64,000 nucleotides of DNA from Paraburkholderia dilworthii (GTDB lineage: Bacteria; Pseudomonadota; Gammaproteobacteria; Burkholderiales; Burkholderiaceae), in contig NZ_AWZT01000008.1 in NCBI RefSeq assembly GCF_000472525.1, forward strand, positions 144,560 through 208,559, in the 5' to 3' direction. The first letter of the stretch is position 1. Each line of letters begins with the position of its first letter. Under the pieces are notes generated by a model. The model was not told the DNA's origin. It saw only the letters and a list, made by a program, of their open reading frames with translations, and searched no databases. Below are positions 44,010 to 53,202 of this stretch, in pieces. A program made the translations under genes and the position numbers.

Positions 44010-44046
44010 AAAACGCGCCGCGGGTGAATGACACCTCGCGACGCGT
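44010..44046 (-). terminator. Hairpin terminator after the ridA-like gene
   Basis: On the minus strand AACGCGTCGCGAGGTG can pair with CACCCGCGGCGCGTT (G-T pairs and one bulge), followed by TTTTGCATTT. It lies 45 bases after the stop of the ridA-like gene. Confidence 0.65.
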
Positions 44047-44090
44047 TGGATGCGACCGGCCGGACGAGCCGGCCTTTGCATCACGATGCG

Positions 44091-44555
44091 CTATTCGACT
44101 TCCGCGATCATCTCGATTTCGACGCATGCGCCAAGCGGAATTTGAGCGACGCCGAATGCCGAGCGCGCATGCTTGCCGCGCTCGCCGAACACGTCGGCGA
44201 TGAGTTCCGATGCGCCGTTCGTGACCAGATGCTGCTCAGTGAATTCGAGCGTGGAATTGACGAGGCTCATCAGCTTGACGATGCGCTTGACGCGGTTGAG
44301 GTCGCCCACATGCGCGTGCAGCGTGGCGAGCAGATCGATCGCGATGGAGCGCGCCGCAGCCTTGCCGTCTTCAGTGCCGAGTTCGGCGCCGAGCTTGCCC
44401 GCCCACACCTTGCCGTCTTTCTTGGCAATGTGGCCGGACAGGTACACCGTATTGCCGCTTTGCGCGCTCATCACATAGGCGGCTGCCGGCGCGCCGGCGT
44501 TCGGCAATTCGATGCCCAGTTCCTTGAGCTTGTCGTACACATTCGTTTGAGCCAT
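44091..44555 (-). CDS. RidA family protein (YjgF/YER057c/UK114)
   Basis: A 154-residue enamine/imine deaminase-type protein. It has the family's PNAGAPAAAYVMSAQSGNTVYLSGHI and GVAQIPLGACVEIEMIAEVE, although the usual arginine of the RidA active site (before the final P-L-G region) is not obvious in this copy (SAFGVAQIPLG). That suggests a RidA-like subfamily (Rid4-7). It follows the aminotransferase gene after 54 bases and may clear reactive enamines from PLP chemistry. GAGGA precedes the ATG at 44555; the longer frame is unlikely. Confidence 0.88.
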   Translation of the reverse strand: MAQTNVYDKLKELGIELPNAGAPAAAYVMSAQSGNTVYLSGHIAKKDGKVWAGKLGAELGTEDGKAAARSIAIDLLATLHAHVGDLNRVKRIVKLMSLVNSTLEFTEQHLVTNGASELIADVFGERGKHARSAFGVAQIPLGACVEIEMIAEVE

Positions 44556-44609
44556 GTTGTGTCCTCGGTCAGTAGTGAGAAGTGGTTGTGGCACGCCGGC
44601 CGGCTGGGT

Positions 44610-45806
44610 TCAAAGCTTAGCGCGGATCAGCGCCGCGAGACGCGACACGCCTTCGTCGATCTTTGCCGGCGGCACCGTGACGAACGACAGTCGCAGCGTG
44701 TTGTGCTGCGCTTCGTCGGCGAAAAACGGACCGCCCGGCACGAACGCGACATTCTGCGCGACGGCTTCCGCGAGCAGCTTCATGCTGTCGATTTGCGTGG
44801 GCAGGTTCACCCAGATGAACATGCCGCCTTCCGGACGATTCCACTGCACGCCTTCGGGCATATAGCGTTCGAGCGAGGCCAGCATTGCCGCGCATTGGTC
44901 GCGGTACAGTTCGCGAATGGTCGGCACATGCGTGTCGAGAAAGCCGTCCTTGACCACTTCATGGACGATGCGCTGCGTGAAGCTCGGTGTATGCAGGTCG
45001 GTGGCCTGCTTGGCCTGCACGAGTTTGAAGATCAGTTCCTCCGGCGCGATGATGTAGCCGACCCGCAGACCCGGCGCGAGCACCTTGGAGAACGAACCGA
45101 GGTGGACGATGTGGTCGGGCGCCATCGACAGCATGGTCGGCAGCGGTTCGCCCGCGTAATCCAGCGCGCCGTACGGGTCGTCTTCGATCACCGGAAACGG
45201 CGCGGATTTCGCGAATTCGGCCAGCGCGCGGCGCCGCTCCGCCGGCAGGCGGCGGCCCGTCGGGTTCTGGAAATTCGGTTGTGCGTACAACAGGCGCGCG
45301 CCGGCGGTGAGTTCGGGCGTGAGCGCTTCGGGGATCAGACCTTGTTCGTCGGTCGGCACCTGGACGTAGCGCGGTTCGTACATGGAGAACGATTGCAGCG
45401 CGCCGAGGTAAGTCGGTGTCTCGACGAGCACCGGGCTTTGCGGACACACCAGCACCTTGCCGAGCAGATCGAGCGCCTGCTGCGAGCCGGTTGTGATCAG
45501 CACCTGGCTTGCGCGGATCTGCGCGCCGTTCACCGAATAGCGCGCGGCGACCCACTCGCGCAACGGCGCATAGCCTTCGGTCGCGCTGTACTGGAGCGCG
45601 GCGGCGGGTGTGTCGCGCAGAATGCGGTCGGATGCTTCGCGCATGCGTTCAGCCGGGAAGGTGGCCGGCGAGGGCAGGCCGCCCGCGAACGAAATGACTT
45701 CCGGCCGTTCCGTGACCTTCAGAATCTCGCGGATCGCCGAGCTCGTGAGCTTGCGTGCGCGCTCGGACAATTGCCACGTGGGGGCTTTCAAGTCGCTTTG
45801 GTTCAT
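44610..45806 (-). CDS. PLP-dependent aminotransferase (2-aminoadipate transaminase-like)
   Basis: A 398-residue fold-type I aminotransferase. The N-terminus (ISFAGGLPSPATFP) and ALQYSATEGYAPLREWVA mark the LysN/AAT group of class I/II enzymes. The Schiff-base lysine is in LGSFSKVLAPGLRVGY; QPNFQNPTG and the aspartate in VIEDDPYGAL bind the cofactor ring. Genes on the same strand encode a VOC protein upstream (75 bases away) and a RidA-like protein downstream (54 bases), and a MocR-type regulator is divergent. The substrate is unknown. Confidence 0.92.
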   Translation of the reverse strand: MNQSDLKAPTWQLSERARKLTSSAIREILKVTERPEVISFAGGLPSPATFPAERMREASDRILRDTPAAALQYSATEGYAPLREWVAARYSVNGAQIRASQVLITTGSQQALDLLGKVLVCPQSPVLVETPTYLGALQSFSMYEPRYVQVPTDEQGLIPEALTPELTAGARLLYAQPNFQNPTGRRLPAERRRALAEFAKSAPFPVIEDDPYGALDYAGEPLPTMLSMAPDHIVHLGSFSKVLAPGLRVGYIIAPEELIFKLVQAKQATDLHTPSFTQRIVHEVVKDGFLDTHVPTIRELYRDQCAAMLASLERYMPEGVQWNRPEGGMFIWVNLPTQIDSMKLLAEAVAQNVAFVPGGPFFADEAQHNTLRLSFVTVPPAKIDEGVSRLAALIRAKL

Positions 45807-45881
45807 GGTCTCCTCTGCTGGTATCTCTGGAACTGGTCAAAACTTCGATTATCGCGCGAGTCGGCGACCCGCGCGCGCTGC

Positions 45882-46586
45882 TTATTTAAGGGTCCGTAGA
45901 CCGTTGGGTGTTTCGAACTCGGCAATCAGTGCGGGCGGGCTCGCGGGGTCGTCCGTCGGTTGTAATTCGATCAGATGCGCGGCGCCGAGCCACTGCAATT
46001 GCGCTGCCACGGTATCGGCTTGCGGGTGCACCGCTTTCAACGCTTTTAGCGTGATGCCGGTTTCCGGCAAGACCGCCGACGGATGCCGCGCGGTGTCCCA
46101 CTGGATGAGCGACGGCAGCACACCGCCGCCGGCGCCTCGCCAGGCGGGGAATGCGCCGTCTTCGGGGATCGACAGGCCCCAGCCGAAGTCGCCGCGCGTG
46201 AGCGGCACGATCGGCGGGATGCGCTGCGGGTACTGGGCCTGCCATGTCGGCAGATGTTTTGGACGGTCCACCCGGACGACCCAATGCGACAGATACGGCC
46301 CGTTTTCAAGGCGTGCGTGGGTTGCGGGGTCGTCGAGTGCGAAGAGGCGCGCGCGGGGCGCCGCGCCTGCGGAGTCGTGCGCGGCCTCCGCATGCGGGTC
46401 GATTGCGATCACTTCCAGATAGGCGCCGCCCCACAGGTTCAGCAGACGGTTGTGAGTCCGCATCAGCGGATGCGCGCCGCCGCCGGCCGGTGCGATGCCG
46501 AGAATGTCGGCGACGTACTGTGTGCCCTCGTCGAGCGTGCGTGCGGAAACGACGAGATGATCGAGACGAAGCAGATGTGCGGTCAT
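45882..46586 (-). CDS. VOC-family glyoxalase-like protein
   Basis: A 234-residue protein of the glyoxalase/bleomycin-resistance fold. LLRLDHLVVSARTLDEGTQYV, with a metal-ligand-like histidine, and a later H-containing strand (YLSHWVVRVDRP) fit the Glyoxalase_3 type, which combines two betaalpha-beta-beta-beta modules. It is the first gene of an apparent operon with the aminotransferase and RidA-like genes. The reaction is unknown. Confidence 0.85.
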   Translation of the reverse strand: MTAHLLRLDHLVVSARTLDEGTQYVADILGIAPAGGGAHPLMRTHNRLLNLWGGAYLEVIAIDPHAEAAHDSAGAAPRARLFALDDPATHARLENGPYLSHWVVRVDRPKHLPTWQAQYPQRIPPIVPLTRGDFGWGLSIPEDGAFPAWRGAGGGVLPSLIQWDTARHPSAVLPETGITLKALKAVHPQADTVAAQLQWLGAAHLIELQPTDDPASPPALIAEFETPNGLRTLK

Positions 46587-46983
46587 TGCGGATCGAGGAA
46601 ACGGGTTTCTACTGTAGGCCGGACCCGCGCCGCGTACCGGCTACGGCGGGCGCCGGGGTCGTAAGCATAACCGCTCGCAGGGCGGCCGCGGCGCGGCACC
46701 GACCGGTCAGCGGACTATCTGGCGTAATTCCGGCCGCTTGCCGGTGCTTGGCCATGTGGTCGCGGGTTCGTTTGCGGGTTCGCTTGCGGAATGCTTTCCG
46801 GCGACGCCTGCCGCAGCGCCCGCGCCAGGCACAATCCGATGAGCAGGATCGCCGTCAGGGTCGCCAACGTCGTGCCCCGCGCGCTTCGGCAGCGTGCTTT
46901 TTCTGTCTCAAATGTAGCGGCGAGGACCGGCACAGTAACGGTACAATCGGCTCGATACCGTTCGGTACAGTTGGAGCCCGTCT
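46587..46983. promoter_or_regulatory. Divergent promoter region, VOC operon versus MocR regulator
   Basis: About 400 bases with no well-supported gene. Its right end holds the operator-like repeats listed separately. A minus-strand 72-residue frame (46715-46933) with one hydrophobic stretch was considered and not called. Confidence 0.45.
46938..46969. promoter_or_regulatory. Operator-like CGGTACA repeats before the MocR-type gene
   Basis: CGGTACA occurs at 46939-46945 and 46963-46969 (24 bp apart). ACGGTA (46938-46943) and TACCGT (46956-46961) form an inverted pair. Paired direct repeats with this phasing are typical of MocR-type regulator sites, so this is likely the regulator's own operator, 15 bases before its ATG. 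Confidence 0.5.
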
Positions 46984-48435
46984 ATGTCCGTCCCGCTTAC
47001 GCAGATTCCCGCCCCGCACGACACGGCGTCGCTGACGCTGGTCGAGCAACTCGTGCAATGGGCGCGCCGCCGCATCGAGGAACGCGTGTTTCGTCCCGGC
47101 ATGCGCATGCCCTCGATCCGCAAGCTTGCACTCGACAAAGGCGTGTCGCGCTTCACGGTGGTCGAGGCTTACGAGCGGCTCGTGGCCCAGGGTTATCTCG
47201 AGTCGCGGCGCGGCTCCGGTTTCTTCGTGCGCGAGCGCCTGGCGGGTGCGGCGCTCGCAGAAATTCGTCCGGTCACGCAGGCGAGCGCGCCGGCTACCAT
47301 CGACGTCGTCTGGCTGCTGCGCAATATGCTGCACACCGGCGCGCGCCCGGAGCGCAGTCCGGGTCTCGGCTATCTGCCGGCGCGTTGGCTCGACGGCGAG
47401 TTGATCACCAATGCACTGCGCGCGCTCGGCCGGCAAAGCGGCGCGCAGATGCTCGGCATCGGCACGCCGCTCGGTTTCCTGCCGCTGCGCCAGCAATTGC
47501 AGACGCGGATGGAGGAGCTGGAGATCGGCGCGTCGCCCGAGCAGATCGTGATGGTGTCGGGCATCACGCAGGCAATCGACCTGATTTCGCGCATTTACGT
47601 CAAGGCGGGCGATTCGGTGATCGTCGGCGATCCGGCGTGGTTCCAGATGTTCGGGCGCTTCGCGTCGCAAGGCGCGCGGCTTGTCGGCATGCCGTACACG
47701 CCGGACGGCCCGGACCTCGACGCGCTCGAGTCGCTCGTACAGACGTGGCGGCCCAAGATGCTCGTGATCAATTCCGTGCTGCAAAATCCGACCGGCACTT
47801 CGCTGACGGCCGCGCAGGCGTTCCGCATTCTGCGGCTCGCGGAGGCGTACGACTTCATCGTTGTCGAAGACGATATTTACGGCGACCTTTGCCCCCCGAG
47901 CTATGCCGGCACGCGGCTCGCGAGCCTCGACCAGTTAAAGCGCGTGATTTACCTCGGCAGTTTTTCGAAGACGCTCGCGCCGAATCTGCGCGTCGGTTTT
48001 ATCGCGTGTGCGCCCGAAGTCGCGAAGGCGGTCAGCGACCAGAAGATGCTGGTCGGCATGACGAGCCCCGAGCTCAACGAGCGTGTGCTGTACAAGATCC
48101 TGACCGAAGGTCATTACCGGCGACACGTCGAACGGCTGCGCGTGCGGCTCGACAGCGTGCGGCAAAAATCCGTGCGAATGCTGGAAAAAACCGGTCTGAA
48201 GCTTTTTCTCACACCGACCGCGGGGATGTTCGTGTGGGCCGACACGGGCGTCGATGCCGATGGGCTCGCGGCGGCGGGCCACGAAGCCGGCTTTCTGCTC
48301 ACGCCAGGCAGCCTTTTTTCGCCGCAGCAGTCGCCCACCACGTGGATGCGCTTCAATATCGCCAATTGCGGCGATCCGGAACTGGCCACGTTTTTGTGTC
48401 GTTATCTCGACGGCGTCGCGCGCCGTGCCTCTTGA
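46984..48435 (+). CDS. MocR/PdxR-type regulator (GntR domain fused to aminotransferase)
   Basis: A 483-residue transcription regulator. The N-terminal winged helix (about 15-85; PSIRKLALDKGVSRFTVVEAYERL and YLESRRGSGFFV) is GntR-like. The rest is an aminotransferase class I fold that senses PLP or amino-compounds: QNPTGTSLTAAQA, the lysine in YLGSFSKTLAPNLRVGF and the aspartate in VVEDDIYGDL are all present. Divergence from the VOC/aminotransferase/RidA operon suggests it controls that operon as well as itself. The effector is not known. Confidence 0.92.
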   Translation: MSVPLTQIPAPHDTASLTLVEQLVQWARRRIEERVFRPGMRMPSIRKLALDKGVSRFTVVEAYERLVAQGYLESRRGSGFFVRERLAGAALAEIRPVTQASAPATIDVVWLLRNMLHTGARPERSPGLGYLPARWLDGELITNALRALGRQSGAQMLGIGTPLGFLPLRQQLQTRMEELEIGASPEQIVMVSGITQAIDLISRIYVKAGDSVIVGDPAWFQMFGRFASQGARLVGMPYTPDGPDLDALESLVQTWRPKMLVINSVLQNPTGTSLTAAQAFRILRLAEAYDFIVVEDDIYGDLCPPSYAGTRLASLDQLKRVIYLGSFSKTLAPNLRVGFIACAPEVAKAVSDQKMLVGMTSPELNERVLYKILTEGHYRRHVERLRVRLDSVRQKSVRMLEKTGLKLFLTPTAGMFVWADTGVDADGLAAAGHEAGFLLTPGSLFSPQQSPTTWMRFNIANCGDPELATFLCRYLDGVARRAS

Positions 48436-48475
48436 AACCGCGCGGCACCGCCCTCACGTAGACGCACAATCTGGC

Positions 48476-48525
48476 GGCACGGCACGGCACGGCACGGCAC
48501 GGCACGGCACGGCACGGCACGGCAC
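48476..48525. repeat. Ten perfect GGCAC pentamers
   Basis: GGCAC is repeated ten times without change in the 270-bp gap before htpG. Pentamer tracts of this kind can change length by slippage. Confidence 0.95.
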
Positions 48526-48538
48526 GGCGGTGGGATGT

Positions 48539-48620
48539 CCGGCGACCGGCATTCCGGGGCGGCATCCGGTGACCGGCATCCGGTGACAGGCATCCGGCGA
48601 CCGGTATCCGGTGACAGGCA
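48539..48620. repeat. 14-bp tandem repeats (CCGGTGACCGGCAT)
   Basis: Six imperfect copies of CCGGTGACCGGCAT directly follow the pentamer tract. The last ends about 90 bases before the htpG start, so it is within or close to the htpG promoter region. The unit resembles the in-frame repeat in the FUSC gene (CCGGTGGCCGGCAAT). Confidence 0.8.
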
Positions 48621-48707
48621 ACCCGGCCGCGCGCGCGACGTCCCGCCAGAAACACACCCGAAACCCGATTCGAAAAACCCGATTCGCAACAGAGAGGAAC
48701 TCCGACC

Positions 48708-50606
48708 GTGGCACAAGAAACCATGAGCTTTCAGGCGGAAGTGAAACAGCTTCTGCACCTGATGATCCATTCGCTGTACAGCAACAAGGAAATCTTTTTG
48801 CGCGAGCTGATTTCCAACGCGTCCGACGCGGCCGACAAGCTGCGCTTCGAAGCCATCGAAAACAGCGGGTTGTACGAGAACGACCCGAATCTGCGGATTC
48901 GCGTGTCATATGACAAAGACGCGCGCACCATCACGATCGACGATAACGGCATCGGCATGAGCCGCGACGAAGCGATCGCGAACCTCGGCACGATCGCACG
49001 TTCGGGCACCAAGGAATTCTTCGGCAAGCTGTCGGGCGACCAGCAGAAAGACGCCGCGCTGATCGGCCAGTTCGGCGTGGGCTTCTATTCGGGCTTCATC
49101 GTCGCGGACAAGATCACCGTCGAGACGCGCCGCGCCGGTTTGCCGGCGTCGGAAGGCGTGCGCTGGGAAAGCGCAGGCGAGGGCGACTTCGCCGTCGAGC
49201 TGATTGAGCGCACCGCGCGCGGCACGACCATCACGCTGCATCTGCGTGCGGATGAGGACGAACTGTTGTCGTCGCATCGGCTCAAGTCGATCGTTCAGCG
49301 GTATTCCGATCACGTCGCGCTGCCTATTCTGATGAAGAAGGAAGAGTGGGACGCGGAAAAGAGCGCGATGGTCACGAAGGACGAGGACGAGACCGTCAAT
49401 CAGGCCAGCGCGCTGTGGACGCGTGCAAAGAGCGACATCACCGAAGAGCAGTACAAGCAGTTCTATCAGCACCTGTCGCACGATCATCAGGATCCGCTCA
49501 CGTGGACGCATAACCGCGTCGAAGGCCGCAGCGAATACACGCAACTGCTGTACGTGCCGAGCCACGCGCCGTTCGACATGTGGAACCGCGATCATCGCGG
49601 CGGGCTGAAGCTGTACGTGAAGCGCGTGTTCATCATGGACGACGCCGAGCAGCTGCTGCCCGCGTACCTGCGCTTCGTGAAGGGCGTGGTCGATTCGAGC
49701 GATCTGCCGCTTAACGTCTCGCGTGAAATTTTGCAGGAAAGCCGCGACGTCAAGGCGATCCGCGAGGGCGTGACCAAGCGCGCGCTGTCGATGCTGGAAG
49801 AGTTGGCCAACTCGGATAACGACGCCGACAAGGAGAAGTACGCCGGCTTCTGGAAGGAGTTCGGCCAGGTGCTGAAGGAAGGCATCGGCGAAGATTTTGC
49901 GAATCGCGAGCGGATTGCCAAGCTCGTGCGCTTTGCGTCGACGCATACGGAAACGCCGGAGCAGAACGTGTCGCTAGCCGACTACGTCGCGCGCATGAAG
50001 CCCGAGCAAAGCAAGATCTACTACGTGACCGCCGACACCTGGCAGGCCGCAACGCACAGCCCGCATCTCGAAGTATTCCGCAAGAAGGGCGTGGAAGTGC
50101 TGCTGCTGACGGATCGCGTGGACGAATGGATGCTGTCGTTCCTGAATGAATTCGACGGCAAGCCGCTGCAAAGCGTGGCGCGCGGCGACCTCGATCTGGG
50201 CGCTCTGAACGACGAAGAAAAACAGGCGCAGGAAAAGGTGAGCGAGGAGCTCAAGCCGCTCGTCGAGAAAATGAAGGAAGCGTTGAAGGACAAGGCAAAG
50301 GACGTGCGTCTCACGTTCCGCCTGACCGATTCACCGTCCTGCCTCGTTGCCGACGATGGCGAAATGAGCGGCTACCTGCAGCGCATGCTGAAGGCCGCGG
50401 GGCAGCAGGCGCCGGCGTTCCATCCGATTCTGGAGGTGAATCCGGAACACGCGCTGGTGAAGGGCTTGCACGCCGAGAGCGCAAACTTCGACGATTGGTG
50501 CCACCTGCTATTCGACCAGGCGTTGCTGGCCGAGGGCGGCGCGCTCGAAGATCCGGCGAGCTTCGTCAAGCGGACGAACGCGTTGTTGCTCGCGCGTGCG
50601 GATTGA
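48708..50606 (+). CDS. htpG: Chaperone HtpG (Hsp90)
   Basis: An ATP-dependent dimeric cytosolic chaperone of 632 residues. The N-terminal GHKL ATPase has [27 protein letters not shown] residues near 15-40, DDNGIGM and the lid/GxxGVGF motif in [13 protein letters not shown]. The middle domain has the catalytic arginine in [16 protein letters not shown]. The GTG at 48708 is preceded by AGAGG and gives the N-terminus usual in Burkholderia; an ATG at 48723 is in frame. A UUCG hairpin terminator follows. Heat-shock promoter elements were not identified. Confidence 0.96.
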   Translation: MAQETMSFQAEVKQLLHLMIHSLYSNKEIFLRELISNASDAADKLRFEAIENSGLYENDPNLRIRVSYDKDARTITIDDNGIGMSRDEAIANLGTIARSGTKEFFGKLSGDQQKDAALIGQFGVGFYSGFIVADKITVETRRAGLPASEGVRWESAGEGDFAVELIERTARGTTITLHLRADEDELLSSHRLKSIVQRYSDHVALPILMKKEEWDAEKSAMVTKDEDETVNQASALWTRAKSDITEEQYKQFYQHLSHDHQDPLTWTHNRVEGRSEYTQLLYVPSHAPFDMWNRDHRGGLKLYVKRVFIMDDAEQLLPAYLRFVKGVVDSSDLPLNVSREILQESRDVKAIREGVTKRALSMLEELANSDNDADKEKYAGFWKEFGQVLKEGIGEDFANRERIAKLVRFASTHTETPEQNVSLADYVARMKPEQSKIYYVTADTWQAATHSPHLEVFRKKGVEVLLLTDRVDEWMLSFLNEFDGKPLQSVARGDLDLGALNDEEKQAQEKVSEELKPLVEKMKEALKDKAKDVRLTFRLTDSPSCLVADDGEMSGYLQRMLKAAGQQAPAFHPILEVNPEHALVKGLHAESANFDDWCHLLFDQALLAEGGALEDPASFVKRTNALLLARAD

Positions 50607-50613
50607 GCGTGGG

Positions 50614-50635
50614 TTCAGGCTGAATTCAGCCTGAA
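50614..50635. other. Perfect 22-bp palindrome after htpG
   Basis: TTCAGGCTGAA is followed immediately by its own reverse complement, centred on a GAATTC. It begins eight bases after the htpG stop. It could be a loop-less hairpin or a protein-binding site. Confidence 0.7.
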
Positions 50636-50681
50636 TCGAGCGTGATTACGTAACGTCGAACCGACGCTGAATGAAAGAGAG

Positions 50682-50710
50682 AATGCGCTGCTTCGGCAGC
50701 GCATTTTTTT
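50682..50710 (+). terminator. Rho-independent terminator of htpG
   Basis: AATGCGCTGC, a TTCG tetraloop and GCAGCGCATT are followed by a run of Ts. Confidence 0.9.
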
Positions 50711-50812
50711 GCCTCCCACGCTGTGGCGTTGTGAGCCGACCGAGAAAAATCCCGGATCGGTCACGCTCCGTGCGCATTAATGGTCGAGTGTTAGCCCGTG
50801 CAAGTGACGCAC

Positions 50813-51046
50813 TTACGCGAGCACGCTCCCGGCCAGTTCCTTCGCCTCGAAACTGGAATGATGATCGCCGAGCACTTGCGCCGCGAGGCCGCCGATTGCC
50901 ACGCTGGTCTGTTTAGAAGTGTGGTGCTGAGCAAGCGCTGACCCGGCTAGCTCTTTCTCAATATGCGTGGCCCCCTGGCGAGCCAATACAGCCGATGCAA
51001 GATGCGCGATGCGATCGGACGTTTCCTTCCCGTTAGTAGTATTCAA
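50813..51046 (-). CDS. Small repeat protein, 77 residues, unknown
   Basis: A soluble Ala/Leu-rich protein with an internal repeat: EKELAGSALAQHHTSKQTS in the middle and AKELAGSVLA at the end. SKQTS and LAxSxLA recall a widespread family of short unnamed proteobacterial proteins, from memory only. The frame begins at a TTG with GGGAG upstream, so the start is uncertain. It faces htpG and its left end is near the htpG terminator. Function unknown. Confidence 0.55.
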   Translation of the reverse strand: MNTTNGKETSDRIAHLASAVLARQGATHIEKELAGSALAQHHTSKQTSVAIGGLAAQVLGDHHSSFEAKELAGSVLA

Positions 51047-51107
51047 CCTGACTCCCTGCTGCGAGTTGTGAATTGCTCGACGTCTCGGGTCTTTCCGACA
51101 TCGGGCG

Positions 51108-51172
51108 AAATTAATTATGGTTAACTAACTAAAACTAATCAACGATCATAAATTGAGATTGGTTTATGAGAT
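51108..51172. promoter_or_regulatory. AT-rich promoter-like segment
   Basis: A stretch of about 65 bases is markedly A/T-rich (TTAATTATGGTTAACTAACT and following) in an otherwise very GC-rich window. It lies 155 bases upstream of the first TPR-glycosyltransferase gene. It may contain the promoters of that gene and of the small minus-strand gene, or bind an H-NS-like protein. Confidence 0.5.
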
Positions 51173-51327
51173 GCAGGGCACGGCATTATCTTGGCCTCTC
51201 GCGCTTCAAACTGCGAGGCTACAGGAATCACACAGGTTCTTTAAGCCACTTTCTGTACAAGCCGTGCGCGTCGGAATCTCCTTTTGTGATTGAAGTGTTC
51301 TCGCGTTGTGGCACTTTGTAAATTTTC

Positions 51328-53202
51328 ATGTCCGATCCCGCTTTGGCAGCCCCGGCCGTTCTGGTCAATGTGACAACGCCTCTGGAGACAGTTCGTCTTC
51401 TGTGGTCGATTCTGCGGCAGGAGGGGTTCGGCGCGGCTGTGCTGCGCGCGGCGGAGTTGGCCGCCGCTGGCGTCACGTCGCAGTTGCATGCCGACCTGCA
51501 TGCGAGCGCCGGGCGCTTCGAAGAGGCGTATCACAGCGCGTCGCAGGCGCCAGCGGAAGCCGAGGGCGCGCGCCATGCCCGCCTCGCGTTGTTCGCGGAC
51601 GCGCTCGACCGCAGCGAAGCCGCACGGCATCACAGCGAAGCCGCGGTCGCGGCGCAGCCGCTCGCCACGACGCTCGAATGGATCGTCTGGCTGATCAACG
51701 GCTGCGGCGCGCATTCGGCGGCGGTGCACATGTTGCGCGCCTATCGGCGGCGAGAGCCGAACGACGCACGCGCGTCATGGTGGGTCGCTATTTCGCTCGG
51801 TGCACTGGGCAATCCGGGCACGCGCGAGGAGCGGCGTGCGGCGCTCGCGCGAGCCTACGCGCTCGATCTGTCCGTCGATCCCGCGTTGCCCTTGCAACTC
51901 ACGCTGGCGTTGCGCGAGGTGCGCGACTGGCCCGCCGTCGAGCAGGTGTGTCGTGAAGCGCTGGCGCGAAATCCCGCCGACGCTGAAATGGCCTGGCAGC
52001 TCAGCCACGCGCAATGGCAGTGCAACGACGCGGCAGCGGCCGAGGCAACCATGCGTGCCGCGAATGCCGCGTCGCCGGGCAATGCCGATGTGCTGGCCGC
52101 GATCGGGCTGTATCTGTGCGAGCAGGCGCGCTACGAGGAAAGCGCGGCAGCGCTGCGTGAAGCGCTAGAGGTCAATCCCCACGCCGTGACGCCGGCAATC
52201 GATCTTGCGGACCTGGACCTGCGGCGCGGCGCATGGACAAGCGGCTGGAAGCGCTTCGAGGCGCGCCTCGCACGTGACGACCGCAAGCCCAATAACATCG
52301 TTTCCGTCATGGCTCGCCTTTGTCCGCGGTGGCATGGCGAGGCGCTCGCCGGCAAGACGCTTGTCGTGCACAGCGAACTGGGCAGCGGCGACGACATTCA
52401 CATGGTGCGCTACGTCCCGCAACTTGCCGCGCGCGTGCATGAGGAGGGCGGCCGGCTGGTGTTCTGCGTGCGCAAGTCGTTGCACGCACTGCTGGCGCGC
52501 TTTTACCCGGACTGCGTGTCGATCGAAGACGGCCCGCTCGGCGCGCCGGATTACAGCCTGCCCATGATGAGCCTGCCGCTCGTGCTGGATATTCAGCCGC
52601 AGCAGGTGCGGGGCGACGCGTATCTTCGTACGGACCCGAACAAGGTGGCCATGTGGCGCGAGCGGCTGGGCAAGCAGACGCCGCAGGTGAGACTGCACGT
52701 CGGCCTCGTGTGGGCCGGAAGTCCTACGCATCGTCGCGACGAGAAGCGCTCCATTGCCCGCGCGGCGCTCGCGCCGCTGCTGTCGCTGGCCGATGTCGCG
52801 TTCTATTCGCTCACGCCAGGACGCGCGGCCGATATCGCGGTGCTGACCGCGCAGGGTTATCGCGTGTGCGATATGACGGCGGATTACCACGCCGGGTTCG
52901 ACGACGTCGCCGCTCATCTGACTGCGCTGGACGCGCTTGTCACGATCGACAGCGCGCCGTTGCATCTGGGCGGCGCGTTAGGGCGGCCGGTGTTCGCGAT
53001 GCTCGACCACGTGTCCCATTGGGCTTGGGGCAACGAGGAGGCGCAGCGCTGGTACGGCTCGCTCGAGTTGTTCAGGCAGCCGCAGCCCGGACAATGGGCC
53101 CCGGTGATCGAGCGAGTGACGGCGCGCCTGCAATCGTTGATCGCAGCAGGCGCGAGCAGCGTGAGTTCGGGCAACGCAGTGCAGCCGGCAACCAACGGTT
53201 GA
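51328..53202 (+). CDS. TPR protein with GT-B glycosyltransferase-like domain, copy 1
   Basis: A 624-residue protein. The first 320 residues are helical TPR-like repeats, for example EVCREALARNPADAEMAWQ and AAALREALEVNPHAVTPAIDLADL. The C-terminal 290 residues resemble the GT-B half of family-9 (heptosyltransferase-like) enzymes: LVVHSELGSGDDIHMVRYVPQLA, VGLVWAGSPTHRRDEKRSIA and ALVTIDSAPLHLGGALGRPVFAML. Such TPR-GT proteins glycosylate proteins or surface sugars; acceptor and donor are unknown. Its TGA overlaps the next gene's ATG. Confidence 0.8.
   Translation: MSDPALAAPAVLVNVTTPLETVRLLWSILRQEGFGAAVLRAAELAAAGVTSQLHADLHASAGRFEEAYHSASQAPAEAEGARHARLALFADALDRSEAARHHSEAAVAAQPLATTLEWIVWLINGCGAHSAAVHMLRAYRRREPNDARASWWVAISLGALGNPGTREERRAALARAYALDLSVDPALPLQLTLALREVRDWPAVEQVCREALARNPADAEMAWQLSHAQWQCNDAAAAEATMRAANAASPGNADVLAAIGLYLCEQARYEESAAALREALEVNPHAVTPAIDLADLDLRRGAWTSGWKRFEARLARDDRKPNNIVSVMARLCPRWHGEALAGKTLVVHSELGSGDDIHMVRYVPQLAARVHEEGGRLVFCVRKSLHALLARFYPDCVSIEDGPLGAPDYSLPMMSLPLVLDIQPQQVRGDAYLRTDPNKVAMWRERLGKQTPQVRLHVGLVWAGSPTHRRDEKRSIARAALAPLLSLADVAFYSLTPGRAADIAVLTAQGYRVCDMTADYHAGFDDVAAHLTALDALVTIDSAPLHLGGALGRPVFAMLDHVSHWAWGNEEAQRWYGSLELFRQPQPGQWAPVIERVTARLQSLIAAGASSVSSGNAVQPATNG

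Noticed and set aside
46715..46933. Minus-strand 72-residue frame with one hydrophobic stretch
   Set aside because: It begins with GTG, has no clear ribosome-binding site and lies across the promoter of the MocR-type gene. Not enough for a gene call.
51228..51330. Minus-strand peptide MKIYKVPQRENTSITKGDSD onward, 33 residues
   Set aside because: An ATG and peptide-like composition, but it overlaps the start region of the TPR gene on the other strand, is very short, and has no further support.
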